The translations under genes were made by a program, and so were the position numbers. Under the pieces are notes generated by a model that saw nothing but the letters and a program-made list of their open reading frames with translations, searched no databases and was not told the DNA's origin. From IMG/VR virus record IMGVR_UViG_3300035698_015472, positions 1-22,445 of that record: 22,445 bases of DNA. The stretch is one strand, 5' to 3'. Shown here piece after piece: positions 7,078-15,795 of the stretch (the first letter of the stretch is position 1; each line of letters starts with the position of its first letter). This DNA comes from a virus.

Positions 7078-8488
7078 CAACGGTTATACCCCAACCGATA
7101 TCGACCTCGATACCGTGTTGATGTTTGACCATCAGGGCAAGAGTTTTGTAGACATCCGCCGCCTGATGGTTGAATTTAATATATATGAAGATTTGTATAC
7201 TCCCACAATCAAAGCCGACATAACGTTACTCGATGCTATCGGGCTGATAGAGCGATTCCCTATAACTGGGGATGAGACAGTCCACATCAAGTTCAAGACT
7301 CCTGCTGACCCTAACGCTTACAAGAAGCTAATATTCAGCATCTACAAGCTAGACAGTAGAGGCAAGTACGAAACTCGATCTGATACATATGTGTTGCATT
7401 TGGTGTCCAGTGAAATGATTACTGCATCTAGTGCTTCGTTGGATACTGCATATAATGCTCAACCGATATCGGACATGGTTGCCGGTATATACGAGACTGT
7501 GTTGAAGCCATCTCTGGATAGATTCAAAATAGTTAAGACTGATAAGACGATGACGATAGAGCCAACACAGGGATCGCACAGCATTATCGCTCCAATGTGC
7601 AATCCATTCAAGTTTATTAGATATTTGGCTTCTCGAGCTAAGTCATCATCCCACCCAGCTTCTAACTTTGTATTCTTTGAGAATATAAAGGGGTTCAGCT
7701 TCGTGACGATCGATTCGTTGATGTCCGCTGATACAGTTGGCCAATACTACTACGGTGAGTTCAACCTACCAGAGTATGACAAGCACGGCGACAACCCTGT
7801 CCGCGAATACCAGAAGATTATGGGGTTGGACTACATCAACCAATTTGATGTGCTGAAGAACTATTATAATGGTCTATACAACAATGAAGTGGCTGTGCTA
7901 GACCCTATTCGGAAGAAATTTGTCACCAATTCATTCAGGTATGAGACAGACTTTGACCAAATAGATCATATTGGGACAAAAAAGATCACGCCGCCAGGAT
8001 CAACACACGATGGCGGTAGCAGATCTCACCAGCGAATGATCATCGAGCCCATATCGGACAGCAATTTCCACCGCCTACCTTACTTTGCTGACAAAGTAAT
8101 CAACGGGGCCACAATCGCTGACCAACAGTTGGCCTACCCTAGTCGCCGCCAGACATTCCTACCACAGCAAACAGCAGCAGCTGCCCAGTTAAATAATATT
8201 GTGATCAACATTACTATTCCAGGGGATGCCAATCTTATGGTTGGCCAGACAGTTGATGTGCTGATACCTCAAACTAGTAGTGATGATGAGCTGAAGAACC
8301 GCAACAACATACTATTTGGTAAAGACAATGACTCGGCCAAGTTCCTAGTTACTGCAGTTAACCACAACTACAAGCTGTCGGACGACGACTTCGTTACTCA
8401 CCTGCAGTGTGTTAAGGATTCATACGAGCGAGATTTGGTGCGTGAGGCTACCCTAATTGATGTAAATGACCCAGGTGATGACTTCTAA
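7070..8488 (+). CDS. 27: Baseplate central hub protein gp27
   Basis: T4 gp27 is a trimeric hub protein that forms the cylinder between the gp5 spike and the tube. This product is 472 aa (T4: 391 aa). It has tube-like beta domains (NIYEDLYTPTIKADITLLDAIGLIERFPI; later VNHNYKLSDDDFVTHLQCVKDSYERD near the end), a layout shared with other gp27/gpD/VgrG hubs. An in-frame TTG at 7055 exists, but ATG 7070 has GAAGGA 7 bases upstream and overlaps the gp53 stop, so it is preferred. The gene lies directly before gp5, its binding partner. Confidence 0.85.
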   Translation: MPNNGYTPTDIDLDTVLMFDHQGKSFVDIRRLMVEFNIYEDLYTPTIKADITLLDAIGLIERFPITGDETVHIKFKTPADPNAYKKLIFSIYKLDSRGKYETRSDTYVLHLVSSEMITASSASLDTAYNAQPISDMVAGIYETVLKPSLDRFKIVKTDKTMTIEPTQGSHSIIAPMCNPFKFIRYLASRAKSSSHPASNFVFFENIKGFSFVTIDSLMSADTVGQYYYGEFNLPEYDKHGDNPVREYQKIMGLDYINQFDVLKNYYNGLYNNEVAVLDPIRKKFVTNSFRYETDFDQIDHIGTKKITPPGSTHDGGSRSHQRMIIEPISDSNFHRLPYFADKVINGATIADQQLAYPSRRQTFLPQQTAAAAQLNNIVINITIPGDANLMVGQTVDVLIPQTSSDDELKNRNNILFGKDNDSAKFLVTAVNHNYKLSDDDFVTHLQCVKDSYERDLVREATLIDVNDPGDDF

Positions 8489-9417
8489 TGCGCAAACAAG
8501 AACAACATTTCGGCTACGACACTGTAGTATTCTTTGGAACAGTGGAGGATATTAATGACCCTCTGCAAATAGGCAGAGCTCGTGTTAGATGCTATGGTTG
8601 GCACACTCAGGATACCAAACGTCTACCGACCAGTAGCTTGCCGTGGGCCCAACCTATTCAATCACTTGATAGTGCCGCAGTAGGTGATGTTGGTGTGTCA
8701 CCCACTAACTATGTTATCGGTCAGTGGGTTGTTGGTCTGTTTCTAGATGGCGAAGACGCGCAGCAGCCTATGATCTTAGGATCAGTTGCCGGCGTGCCTG
8801 AAGGGACGACTACCCCAGACGTCAATAGATTAGCACGTAACGGAAGTGACCAACATCCAGTGTTAGCTGCTAGAGATGCCGGCCGCAAAACCAGCATTGA
8901 GAAGGCTTTTTCTGGGTCGTGGGACCAGCCAGCTTCAACATATGCAGCGACATACCCAAGCAATCATGTAACAGAGACGGCCGGCGGCCATATCGTAGAG
9001 CTCGACGACACATCTGGTGCTAAGCGATCCGTGTATTACCACCCTTCTGGGTCATTTGAAGAGACGGATAATGCTGGTAATCGAGTGCAGCAAATAGCGG
9101 GCGATGGGTACAGGGTAGTCGCCGGATCAGACCACATATACGTGGAAGGATCGGTTAATATCACGGTTGGAGGTAGTGCTAATATCAAGGGAGATATTGT
9201 TAATATAGAGAGTAACACCTTGAATATAAAGACAAATCAATACAAGTTACAGGTCGAAGGCCGCAGCGATATTCGCTATGAAGGAGATAAATACGAGTAC
9301 ATAGGAGCAGACACCTATAGTCGACATGACAGTGGCACAGGACATAGCTGCCCAACCGATCCAGTACGACTAGGTGACATATCTTGTGATGAAGTTGAAT
9401 CACCAACGGGAGACTAA
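8488..9417 (+). CDS. 5: Baseplate spike protein gp5, without lysozyme domain
   Basis: This is the membrane-piercing spike on the hub. Residues about 10-110 form the OB-fold domain (VEDINDPLQIGRARVRCYG, GQWVVGLFLDGEDAQQPMILGSV), as in T4 gp5 and VgrG-type spikes. Residues about 165-275 form the C-terminal beta-helix, including GGHIVELDD and short V/I-x-G repeats such as GSVNITVGGSANIKGDIVNI. T4 gp5 (575 aa) has a lysozyme domain between these parts. Here, at 309 aa, it is absent and no catalytic motif is seen, as in marine T4 relatives. The start overlaps the gp27 stop (TAATG). Peptidoglycan cutting must come from another protein, or is not needed. Confidence 0.85.
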   Translation: MRKQEQHFGYDTVVFFGTVEDINDPLQIGRARVRCYGWHTQDTKRLPTSSLPWAQPIQSLDSAAVGDVGVSPTNYVIGQWVVGLFLDGEDAQQPMILGSVAGVPEGTTTPDVNRLARNGSDQHPVLAARDAGRKTSIEKAFSGSWDQPASTYAATYPSNHVTETAGGHIVELDDTSGAKRSVYYHPSGSFEETDNAGNRVQQIAGDGYRVVAGSDHIYVEGSVNITVGGSANIKGDIVNIESNTLNIKTNQYKLQVEGRSDIRYEGDKYEYIGADTYSRHDSGTGHSCPTDPVRLGDISCDEVESPTGD

Positions 9418-9418
9418 T

Positions 9419-9598
9419 ATGTCAGAAATTGATCAGCAGTTAAAAGACCTCTTCGAAACTTACGCCGCAGAAAGCGACAAGTTCGGCACCGGGAACAAGG
9501 CTGCCGGCACCCGTGCTAGAAAGGCTCTCAGCGAGATTGGCAAGCTTTGTAAGGCTCGACGATCTGAGATACAAAATATCAAAACCACTGGCACTTAA
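9419..9598 (+). CDS. Histone H1-like (Hc1 family) DNA-binding protein
   Basis: The 59-aa product matches the Hc1 histone-like family pattern: FETYAAESDKFGTGNKAAGTRARKAL followed by LCKARRSEIQNIK. Chlamydial Hc1 compacts the chromosome, and similar short proteins occur in bacteria and in some marine T4-like phages. It is lysine/arginine-rich and predicted to be a helical hairpin. GGAG at 9409-9412, 6 bases before ATG 9419, fixes the start; an upstream in-frame ATG within gp5 lacks such support. It stands in the middle of the baseplate operon, between gp5 and gp25, so it is probably made late. It may bind phage or host DNA; this is inference. Confidence 0.75.
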   Translation: MSEIDQQLKDLFETYAAESDKFGTGNKAAGTRARKALSEIGKLCKARRSEIQNIKTTGT

Positions 9599-9599
9599 C

Positions 9600-9607
9600 T
9601 ATAAATA
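9600..9607 (+). promoter_or_regulatory. T4-type late promoter before gp25
   Basis: An exact TATAAATA begins 2 bases after the end of the Hc1-like gene and lies 29 bases before the gp25 ATG. It would drive gp25, two small genes, gp6 and the gp7-like gene. Confidence 0.75.
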
Positions 9608-9636
9608 TACATAATGCACGTCGTTAGGGAAGTAAC

Positions 9637-10035
9637 ATGCCAGCTAATTCATCAGAAGTCGTTTTTAAAGACTTCAACATAACCTTTGCTGGTCATCCAG
9701 TTACTGGCGCCCTAGCGACATTGAAGAACAACGAAGCAGTAACAAGAGCTGTGCGCAGCCTGATACTGACCAACAGATACGAACGACGTTACCAGCCAAA
9801 TGTGGGGGGTAACGTCGTTCGCCATTTGTTCGAAAACTTTTCACCATTTACCATCCACAGTTTGAAGAAGAGCATCGAAACAACGCTAAGCAACTACGAG
9901 CCTCGCGTCAGTCTCATCGATATCAGAACGAATGTTGTTGAAGACAATAACAGATTGGATATAACAATCATTTATCGAATAGTCAATCAAGCTCAGCCAG
10001 TAGAAAGCACAATCATAATCGAGAGGGTACGGTAA
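9637..10035 (+). CDS. 25: Baseplate wedge subunit gp25
   Basis: gp25 is a small conserved wedge protein that touches the sheath and helps start contraction; TssE of type VI secretion is its homolog. The 132-aa protein (T4: 132 aa) carries the family hallmarks: NNEAVTRAVRSLILTNRYERRYQP, an FENF segment, and the EPR motif in SNYEPRVSLIDI (about residues 87-98). An AGGGAAG ribosome-binding site precedes the ATG. It has its own late promoter at 9600. Confidence 0.92.
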   Translation: MPANSSEVVFKDFNITFAGHPVTGALATLKNNEAVTRAVRSLILTNRYERRYQPNVGGNVVRHLFENFSPFTIHSLKKSIETTLSNYEPRVSLIDIRTNVVEDNNRLDITIIYRIVNQAQPVESTIIIERVR

Positions 10036-10208
10036 TGAAGACATTCTTCGCAGTATTGGGATCCATAGTTGTTATACCACTCACAATATTGTTGTGGGCT
10101 ATCAACGATTATATTATTCAGCCAGTATATAATTTCATCAAATCAACAACGAAGGGACTAATCAATGGCATTCAAAGCTCAAAGATTTTCACGAAAAAAG
10201 AAGACTGA
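10035..10208 (+). CDS. Small single-pass membrane protein (57 aa)
   Basis: The reading frame begins with an ATG overlapping the gp25 stop (TAATG) and ends in TGA at 10206. The product starts MKTFFAVLGSIVVIPLTILL, giving one membrane segment (about 4-24), followed by a basic, polar tail. It overlaps the next gene by 44 bases. The function is unknown; I do not recognise a T4 counterpart. Tight coupling to gp25 supports that it is translated. Confidence 0.55.
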   Translation: MKTFFAVLGSIVVIPLTILLWAINDYIIQPVYNFIKSTTKGLINGIQSSKIFTKKED

Positions 10209-10362
10209 AGACTGCGATTTCAAGAAATATACGAGCGACGGCAACGGCTGGAGCTATCGTTGCAAAACATGTAACGCGCATTTCCTCGTTCAGGAAGATG
10301 TCCCTACCAATTGCCGTAAGGATGACTTGAAAGACTGGGAAGCTGCCGGAGAGAAGGTCTAA
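10165..10362 (+). CDS. Small Cys-containing basic protein (65 aa)
   Basis: A short protein with a basic N-terminus (FSRKKK) and four cysteines at 17, 33, 36 and 50 (YRCKTC pair), possibly a small zinc-binding ribbon. It has GAAGGG about 9 bases before the ATG. It lies between gp25 and gp6 in the late operon. No specific family is recognised; a role in assembly or regulation would be a guess. Confidence 0.6.
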   Translation: MAFKAQRFSRKKKTEDCDFKKYTSDGNGWSYRCKTCNAHFLVQEDVPTNCRKDDLKDWEAAGEKV

Positions 10363-10367
10363 AATAG

Positions 10368-12224
10368 ATGCCCGCCAATAACGTTGTTAATGTATCGGAG
10401 ATTGATTTCGATACGCTAAAAGATAGTCTCAAAGCCTTCCTGAGCAATCAGGACGACTTCACTGACTATGACTTTGAGGGTAGCGCAATGGCTACTCTCA
10501 TTGATGTATTAGCTTATAACACTCACATGATCAGCTACTACACCAACGTTGTTGGCAACGAGATGTTCCTAGATAGTGCTCAACTTCGCAACAGCGTAGT
10601 TAGTCGAGCAAAGTCGCTAGGATATACTCCTGTTAGCTCTAGAGGTGCTTCGGCCAACATCAACGTGACGATCGTTCCGTCAGATAGTCCCGCTAGCATC
10701 ACAATTCCTAGAGCAACAACATGGACATCTACTATCGACAGCTCTACATACAACTTCATCACACCACAAGAGTATGTGATAACACCAGACGCTGACGGCG
10801 TGTATCAGGATGTGATTACGATCAAGCAGGGATTGGCGATGAATCATCGTTGGACTGTGTCCGCTGTAACCAATCAAAGATATGTTATTCCTAACCCAAG
10901 TATCGACACAACATCGTTTATCGTTAATGTCCAAGCAGGTGCATCTAACTCGTCAGTGACTTCGTTCAAATTAGCTGATGATATAAACGACGTGATGGGT
11001 AACACAGCGTCATACTTCCTGTTCGAAAACGAGGATGGCAAATATGAGCTGCAGTTCGGTGATGGCAATATAGGTAAGGCGCTTACACCAGGTAACATTG
11101 TCGTGCTTGATTACTGCATCGTAGCAGGGACAGACACAAATGGCGCCAACAACTTTATAGACCCATCAGACTTGGGCGGGTATTCCAACTTCTCAACTTC
11201 AGTAGTCGTGGCTGCTACGCGTGGATCCAATGCAGAGACAATCGACTCGATCAAATTCAATGCACCCAAGCACTATGCTGCTCAGAACAGAGCAGTGGTT
11301 GCTGATGATTACAAGCGTATCATTCTAAGAGACAACCCAGACATCCAGTCATTGAACATATGGGGTGGTCAGGACAACGTGCCACCACAGTATGGTAAGG
11401 TGTTCATCAGCGCAAAGCCGGCATCGAGTTCAGTTCTATCGCCGGACCGCAAGGCCGACATCCTCAATCAGCTGGTAAAGTACAACACAATGGCAGTCAC
11501 GCCGGAGTTTGTCGACGCAACTTACCTGTATGTCGTTCCAACTATCACCACTAGATACGACAAAATAGCCACATCTCTCTCAGCAACAGCCATCGCCGAC
11601 AAAGTATCCGCGGCCGTGATCAACTATGAGACGACGAAGTTGGGTGTATTTGGTACTAAGTTCCGCTATAGCCAGTTTCTTCGCGCGATTGATGACACAG
11701 ACAATAGCGTAGTAGGTAGCTTAGTATCAATTAAAATGCAAAAGCGATTCGTACCAAACACAGCTACTGCTACAACATACACATTGGTATACAACAACTC
11801 GTTCGACCATCCACATGCAGGCCATGCTGATGTTCTATCGAGCTCGTCGTTTACGTATGCAGGCCGCACCGGTTGCTTCCTAGATGACAATGGATACGGC
11901 ATTGTTAGCATATATTACATCGATACCAACCTGAATCGATCATACGTCAATACTGATGTTGGCACTATCAACTACGCTACAGGCACGATTGTACTAAATT
12001 CGCTGTTAATCACAGCATATGCCGGAAACGAGCTCGCGGTAAATGGAGCGCCTGAAAAAAACGACGTTTTTTCCACTACTAACCAAGTGGTGTTGATTGC
12101 CGATGCATCGATCAAAATAGTCGATGATGCATCAGATGTGCTAGAAACGCAGGTTAACACAGTAACGACATCCGGTGAGACGACGACAACCCTATCAACT
12201 GGCGTTACGAGTGTAATCTATTAA
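10368..12224 (+). CDS. 6: Baseplate wedge subunit gp6
   Basis: gp6 forms the continuous inner ring of the T4 baseplate and belongs to the baseplate J-like family. This 618-aa protein (T4: 660 aa) begins with the family signature. It contains FDTLKDSLKAFLSNQ, then the YDFEGSAMATLIDVLAYNTH segment and SVVSRAKSLGYTPVSSRGA (about 70-90). The middle contains the J-domain segment RAVVADDYKRIIL (about 310-322) with a following NIWGGQD. The C-terminus is beta-rich. The start lies 5 bases after the preceding gene; AGAAGG upstream is the likely ribosome-binding site. Its stop overlaps the next start (TAATG). Confidence 0.9.
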   Translation: MPANNVVNVSEIDFDTLKDSLKAFLSNQDDFTDYDFEGSAMATLIDVLAYNTHMISYYTNVVGNEMFLDSAQLRNSVVSRAKSLGYTPVSSRGASANINVTIVPSDSPASITIPRATTWTSTIDSSTYNFITPQEYVITPDADGVYQDVITIKQGLAMNHRWTVSAVTNQRYVIPNPSIDTTSFIVNVQAGASNSSVTSFKLADDINDVMGNTASYFLFENEDGKYELQFGDGNIGKALTPGNIVVLDYCIVAGTDTNGANNFIDPSDLGGYSNFSTSVVVAATRGSNAETIDSIKFNAPKHYAAQNRAVVADDYKRIILRDNPDIQSLNIWGGQDNVPPQYGKVFISAKPASSSVLSPDRKADILNQLVKYNTMAVTPEFVDATYLYVVPTITTRYDKIATSLSATAIADKVSAAVINYETTKLGVFGTKFRYSQFLRAIDDTDNSVVGSLVSIKMQKRFVPNTATATTYTLVYNNSFDHPHAGHADVLSSSSFTYAGRTGCFLDDNGYGIVSIYYIDTNLNRSYVNTDVGTINYATGTIVLNSLLITAYAGNELAVNGAPEKNDVFSTTNQVVLIADASIKIVDDASDVLETQVNTVTTSGETTTTLSTGVTSVIY

Positions 12225-15200
12225 TGTCTACAAACAACAAAATATCAGCATTAATCAATGATCAGCTGCCTGATTTCATTGCCAGTGAGGCTCCTCAGTT
12301 TGCGAGCTTCATTAAAGGCTATTATCAGTGGATGGAAGAGAGCGGCAACGTACTCGACCAAAACAATCAGCTGTTATCGTACAAAGACATTGATGACACG
12401 ATCGATGAATATGTTGATTGGATCCTTAACGAAATAGCTCCATCGATGGCCATTGATACAATGGCTGACCGACGTTTGATTGCCAAGCACGTAATTGATC
12501 TATGGCAGTCAAGAGGGTCAGAGACTAGCTACCGTATGCTGTTCAGAATGTTGTTCGGCGAAGAGGTTGAGTTCTATTACCCTCGTGAAGACATGTTGCG
12601 TGTATCTGATGGGCGATGGTTGGTTGAAAACAGTCTTCGTATCACTAAAGGGTTGGGCGATCTGACTGGTTTAGGTGGATTGCTTATTACTGGAGCAGAC
12701 AGTGGTGCAACAGCTAGAGTTGTTAAGATTCAGGCGACCAATGAACAGGGTATTGATAGTACTGAGCTGTTTATATCTAATATTGCAGGCACGTTCGCTG
12801 ATGGTGAACTGATATCTAATGATGATGGAGACATCAATGGCCGGATCATCAATACGATCGGGCCATTGTCTGGTGGCACTGCTGTTGATGGGGGTGCAGG
12901 CTATAATACTGGAGATATAGTCAATGTGGTGTCTGCCGGCGGCCAGCTGGGTCAACTAACAGTTGCTGCTACAACTGACTCGAGTGCACTTACATTTGCT
13001 ATTGCCAATGGTGGATCTGGGTATGTGGTTGGGTCGACTGTTGATATTGGTGGTGTGGGTACTGGAGCAAGCTTCGCTGTAGATTCAATTTCCAGCATAG
13101 AGACGCTGCAGATCAGCACTGAGAAGATCGCTCCTATGCTGAATGTTGCTCTAAACGCTGGTATTACGTTTGTGTCTACGGGAGCTAATACTGCAGATGT
13201 GTCGGCTAATATGGCTGCAGCTAATATCTCTAGCACAATCGCTACATCTCTATCAACGACAGATATTACTGCAGGTGAAATAGCTACAATAAGTATCTCC
13301 AGCCATGGGTATGGGTATGACGCACTGCCACCCGTAACTGTGATCAATGCAAATGTTGCTGGCCAGCTATTTGCTGATGGATCGGGTGGCATCAAAGGCC
13401 GCAACGCCACCATCACACCATCACATCTATCTGGATCAGTTACCTCATTCAATGCCATATTCGATGCGCGCGGCTCAGCATATAATAAGCTAAATCCTGC
13501 ATCGTTCATCAACACAACTAGAGTCGTTACTGCCAATGCTAGCGGCTTTCCTCTAGTCACTGGTATTGTTGAGTATCCAGGCAAGTATACTGACACAAAG
13601 GGCTGGATTAGTTGGAACAATCGTCTGCAGGATAACGACTACTACCAGGTATTCAGCTATGCCATCCGTAGTGATGTTGCAGTTAATGCTTATAGAGACC
13701 TGGTTACACGTCTATTGCATCCTGCTGGCACTAAGATGTTCGGCCACTATATCGTTAAGAGCAATGCTGATGTCGAGCCATCGATTGTTAGCACAGGAGG
13801 TGGCAACGAATATCAGGTGCAGATGCATTTAACTGTCGCTCCTACAGCAGCATCAGCCGATTCTCTTATCAATGAGTATGTGCTGGCCGCTGGTACTATC
13901 AGCATCAGCAATAGCGAGATCATGGGGCAATACCAGTGGCCACGTGAGAATCTGATTAGATACAGCGAACGATTTGATGTAACGGGTGCAAATAATCAGT
14001 GGAGCATGTCGGGTGGCACAGTGTCGTCCAACACATCAATAGCACCAGATGGCACATTGACGGCCGATACATATACTCACACAGATGCGGCGCCCGCTTT
14101 CATGTTTCAATATGAAATTGCAGCCAAAGCTAACACAGATTATATATTGACCTTTAACGCCAAGTATACTGCTAATGGATCAGCTAACGTCACTGTGCTG
14201 CCAGAGTTTAGAGATGATGCCGGGGCGTATTTCTACAGTGGTGCTACCCATACAACACTGACATCTGGCTGGCAGAAGATCACCCGCACGGTCCGCACTG
14301 GCGCTGCATCGAAGGATCTTCGGGTGTATTTAACGAGAGGTAGTACTATAGCAAATGGGGATGTTGTTGCTTTCTGGGGTGCACAGCTACGAGCCGCTAA
14401 CACATCTGATTACTACGTTGCCACAACAGCAGAGCCAGTTAGAAGCTATCTTAGTTGGCCACTAGAGAATTGGCACAGCCACTCTGCGGCCAACACATCA
14501 ACGTGGTCCAGCACCAATCTAACGCTGGTTGCAAACAACGTAGCCGCACCTAGTGGTACGCTGACAGGAACAAAATACACATCCACTGGATCCACCGGTG
14601 CACGTACCGGCCCGTTGAGCGCAACACTACCTGTCATCGGACAGTATTTGATAACTGGCTGGTTCCAGCCAAATACTGCGCCCGTCGGTGTGTCAAGTGT
14701 TACGTTTGCTACAGATATGGTAACGACTGCTGGCACACCATATCTGGAAGATACAGCTGACGGCGGATGGTTTAAATATACATTGCCAGTGGAAGTTACA
14801 GCTAATACAGGTACATTCTTCGTACCTCTATACTACCCTGTGTCCAATGGGTTCACAAGTCAAACTGTTGGTCATACTGGCGTCATCGCTGACTTACAGA
14901 TGCGTAGAGCCAACACGTCTGTTGAATTCATCGCGACGACTGGATCTATTATAACAAATGGACCCAACACAGGTGACTTCTTCCCGCTGACGCTCAATCA
15001 ACTAGAGATCGCCACTGCTGATGACTTTGCAGCGCGCAAGTTCGTTCGTGGTGAAGGTACGACATTTGATTCAATTGCTAATGGCACATTGATGCTAGTA
15101 ATAGACAACTGGGGTAATGCTGCAAACAGCTGGCATTATGCAAATCAGGTCAGCAGCAACACGACTCTGACTCTGTCTACGGGATATGGAAGCAACACGC

Positions 15201-15241
15201 TCGCAAACGGTTCATTCTATTATCTCGCAAACTCCTCATAA
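12224..15241 (+). CDS. 7: gp7-like baseplate wedge protein with two carbohydrate-binding-like modules
   Basis: The N-terminus (about 1-135: QLPDFIASEAPQFASFIKGYYQW, FRMLFGEEVEFYYPREDMLR) is of a type I recall in marine T4-like phages at the gp7 position. Position after gp6 and length (1005 aa; T4 gp7 1032) support gp7. Residues about 140-470 are glycine-rich beta repeats with GGSGY/GGAGY turns. Residues about 568-735 and 738-907 are two jelly-roll-like modules, each with an aromatic start, a sandwich and an ending of the type LR-ANTS-x4-ATT. Such modules in tail proteins usually bind glycans, so it may combine wedge and host-contact roles. T4 gp7 lacks obvious copies of these modules. A fibre-type protein is the alternative. 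Confidence 0.6.
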   Translation: MSTNNKISALINDQLPDFIASEAPQFASFIKGYYQWMEESGNVLDQNNQLLSYKDIDDTIDEYVDWILNEIAPSMAIDTMADRRLIAKHVIDLWQSRGSETSYRMLFRMLFGEEVEFYYPREDMLRVSDGRWLVENSLRITKGLGDLTGLGGLLITGADSGATARVVKIQATNEQGIDSTELFISNIAGTFADGELISNDDGDINGRIINTIGPLSGGTAVDGGAGYNTGDIVNVVSAGGQLGQLTVAATTDSSALTFAIANGGSGYVVGSTVDIGGVGTGASFAVDSISSIETLQISTEKIAPMLNVALNAGITFVSTGANTADVSANMAAANISSTIATSLSTTDITAGEIATISISSHGYGYDALPPVTVINANVAGQLFADGSGGIKGRNATITPSHLSGSVTSFNAIFDARGSAYNKLNPASFINTTRVVTANASGFPLVTGIVEYPGKYTDTKGWISWNNRLQDNDYYQVFSYAIRSDVAVNAYRDLVTRLLHPAGTKMFGHYIVKSNADVEPSIVSTGGGNEYQVQMHLTVAPTAASADSLINEYVLAAGTISISNSEIMGQYQWPRENLIRYSERFDVTGANNQWSMSGGTVSSNTSIAPDGTLTADTYTHTDAAPAFMFQYEIAAKANTDYILTFNAKYTANGSANVTVLPEFRDDAGAYFYSGATHTTLTSGWQKITRTVRTGAASKDLRVYLTRGSTIANGDVVAFWGAQLRAANTSDYYVATTAEPVRSYLSWPLENWHSHSAANTSTWSSTNLTLVANNVAAPSGTLTGTKYTSTGSTGARTGPLSATLPVIGQYLITGWFQPNTAPVGVSSVTFATDMVTTAGTPYLEDTADGGWFKYTLPVEVTANTGTFFVPLYYPVSNGFTSQTVGHTGVIADLQMRRANTSVEFIATTGSIITNGPNTGDFFPLTLNQLEIATADDFAARKFVRGEGTTFDSIANGTLMLVIDNWGNAANSWHYANQVSSNTTLTLSTGYGSNTLANGSFYYLANSS

Positions 15242-15247
15242 AAACTG

Positions 15248-15276
15248 TTGACTTCGTAAATTAAATCAGGTAATCT
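15248..15276 (+). promoter_or_regulatory. Possible sigma70-type promoter opening the accessory island
   Basis: TTGACT (15248-15253) is followed after 17 bases by TAATCT (15271-15276). The -35 matches 5 of 6 consensus bases. The -10 matches only 3, but these are the most conserved ones (first, second and last). It lies between the gp7-like stop and the first accessory gene. Confidence 0.45.
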
Positions 15277-15303
15277 CTGTCTAACAGATAAGGATTACCT
15301 GAT
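15265..15303 (+). promoter_or_regulatory. Hairpin covering the ribosome-binding site of the first accessory gene
   Basis: ATCAGGTAATC (15265-15275) and GATTACCTGAT (15293-15303) are perfect 11-bp arms. Inside them TCTGT and ACAGA (15276-15280 / 15284-15288) extend the stem, leaving a TAAG bulge. The Shine-Dalgarno AAGGA (15290-15294) and the first two bases of ATG 15302 lie in or next to the stem, so the RNA could switch translation on and off. At DNA level the dyad also overlaps the putative -10 and could be a repressor operator. There is no uridine tail, so it is a poor terminator. Confidence 0.6.
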
Positions 15304-15412
15304 GTTGTATGAGTTAATTGAAAATATATGGATGGCCGCCGCAGTCATATTATTTGCTGCATTCTGCATCTGGGCCCTCACTTGGAAAGAAAAGGAGATC
15401 AGACGTGATTAG
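15302..15412 (+). CDS. Membrane microprotein (36 aa)
   Basis: The product begins MLYELIENIW, then has one hydrophobic segment (about 11-27) and a charged tail (KEKEIRRD). Its Shine-Dalgarno AAGGA lies in the hairpin described separately. It overlaps the next gene. It opens the accessory operon; function unknown. Confidence 0.55.
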   Translation: MLYELIENIWMAAAVILFAAFCIWALTWKEKEIRRD

Positions 15413-15509
15413 TCTTGAATCAATTGCAGACGTCGCCATGATTTATGCTGCTGGAGCAGTCGTTGGTATCGTCATATATCTGGTGTTCGAGTGGGCCAAC
15501 AAGCAATGA
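15405..15509 (+). CDS. Membrane microprotein (34 aa), GTG start
   Basis: GTG at 15405 has GGAG (15394-15397) 7 bases upstream, a better start than the in-frame TTG at 15318. The product has a short polar N-terminus and one membrane segment (about 12-29, AAGAVVGIVIYLVF), then WANKQ. It overlaps both neighbours. Function unknown. Confidence 0.5.
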   Translation: MISLESIADVAMIYAAGAVVGIVIYLVFEWANKQ

Positions 15510-15640
15510 TAGGCTTTGGAATGATCAGCGCCTCAATCGGATTAGCACTATTCGTCGGGGGCTGCTATTTGTATTCGCAATATAAGAAGCGGATTAAGCC
15601 CTACCTCGGTGAAGACATTGATGACAGGGACAACTTGTGA
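15506..15640 (+). CDS. Membrane microprotein (44 aa)
   Basis: The ATG overlaps the previous stop (ATGA). A membrane segment (about 5-23, with SASIGLALFVGGC) is followed by a basic patch (YKKRIK) and an acidic tail (EDIDDRD). The stop overlaps the next start. Function unknown; coupling suggests it is expressed with its neighbours. Confidence 0.5.
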   Translation: MIGFGMISASIGLALFVGGCYLYSQYKKRIKPYLGEDIDDRDNL

Positions 15641-15795
15641 TGGACGATGAGTTGAAAGCTCTGATAGCATTGGGCGTCGCCGCGAGTTGTTTGATCGACG
15701 ATATCAAACAACGCCATCCCAATGAGGAACTACGCTGCCCTCACATGATTAGGTTGGAACAACGGATCAAGGACTGGAATAAAATATATGAGTAG
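15640..15795 (+). CDS. Small soluble protein (51 aa)
   Basis: A probably helical protein beginning MDDELKALIALGVAAS, with two cysteines (19 and 33) and a charged C-terminus. It starts on the previous stop (TGATG) and overlaps the next gene by 8 bases. It is not recognised. Confidence 0.5.
   Translation: MDDELKALIALGVAASCLIDDIKQRHPNEELRCPHMIRLEQRIKDWNKIYE

Noticed and set aside
12952-13620. A 222-codon open frame on the minus strand
   Set aside because: It is antisense to the gp7-like gene and arises from its repetitive glycine/alanine/threonine coding.
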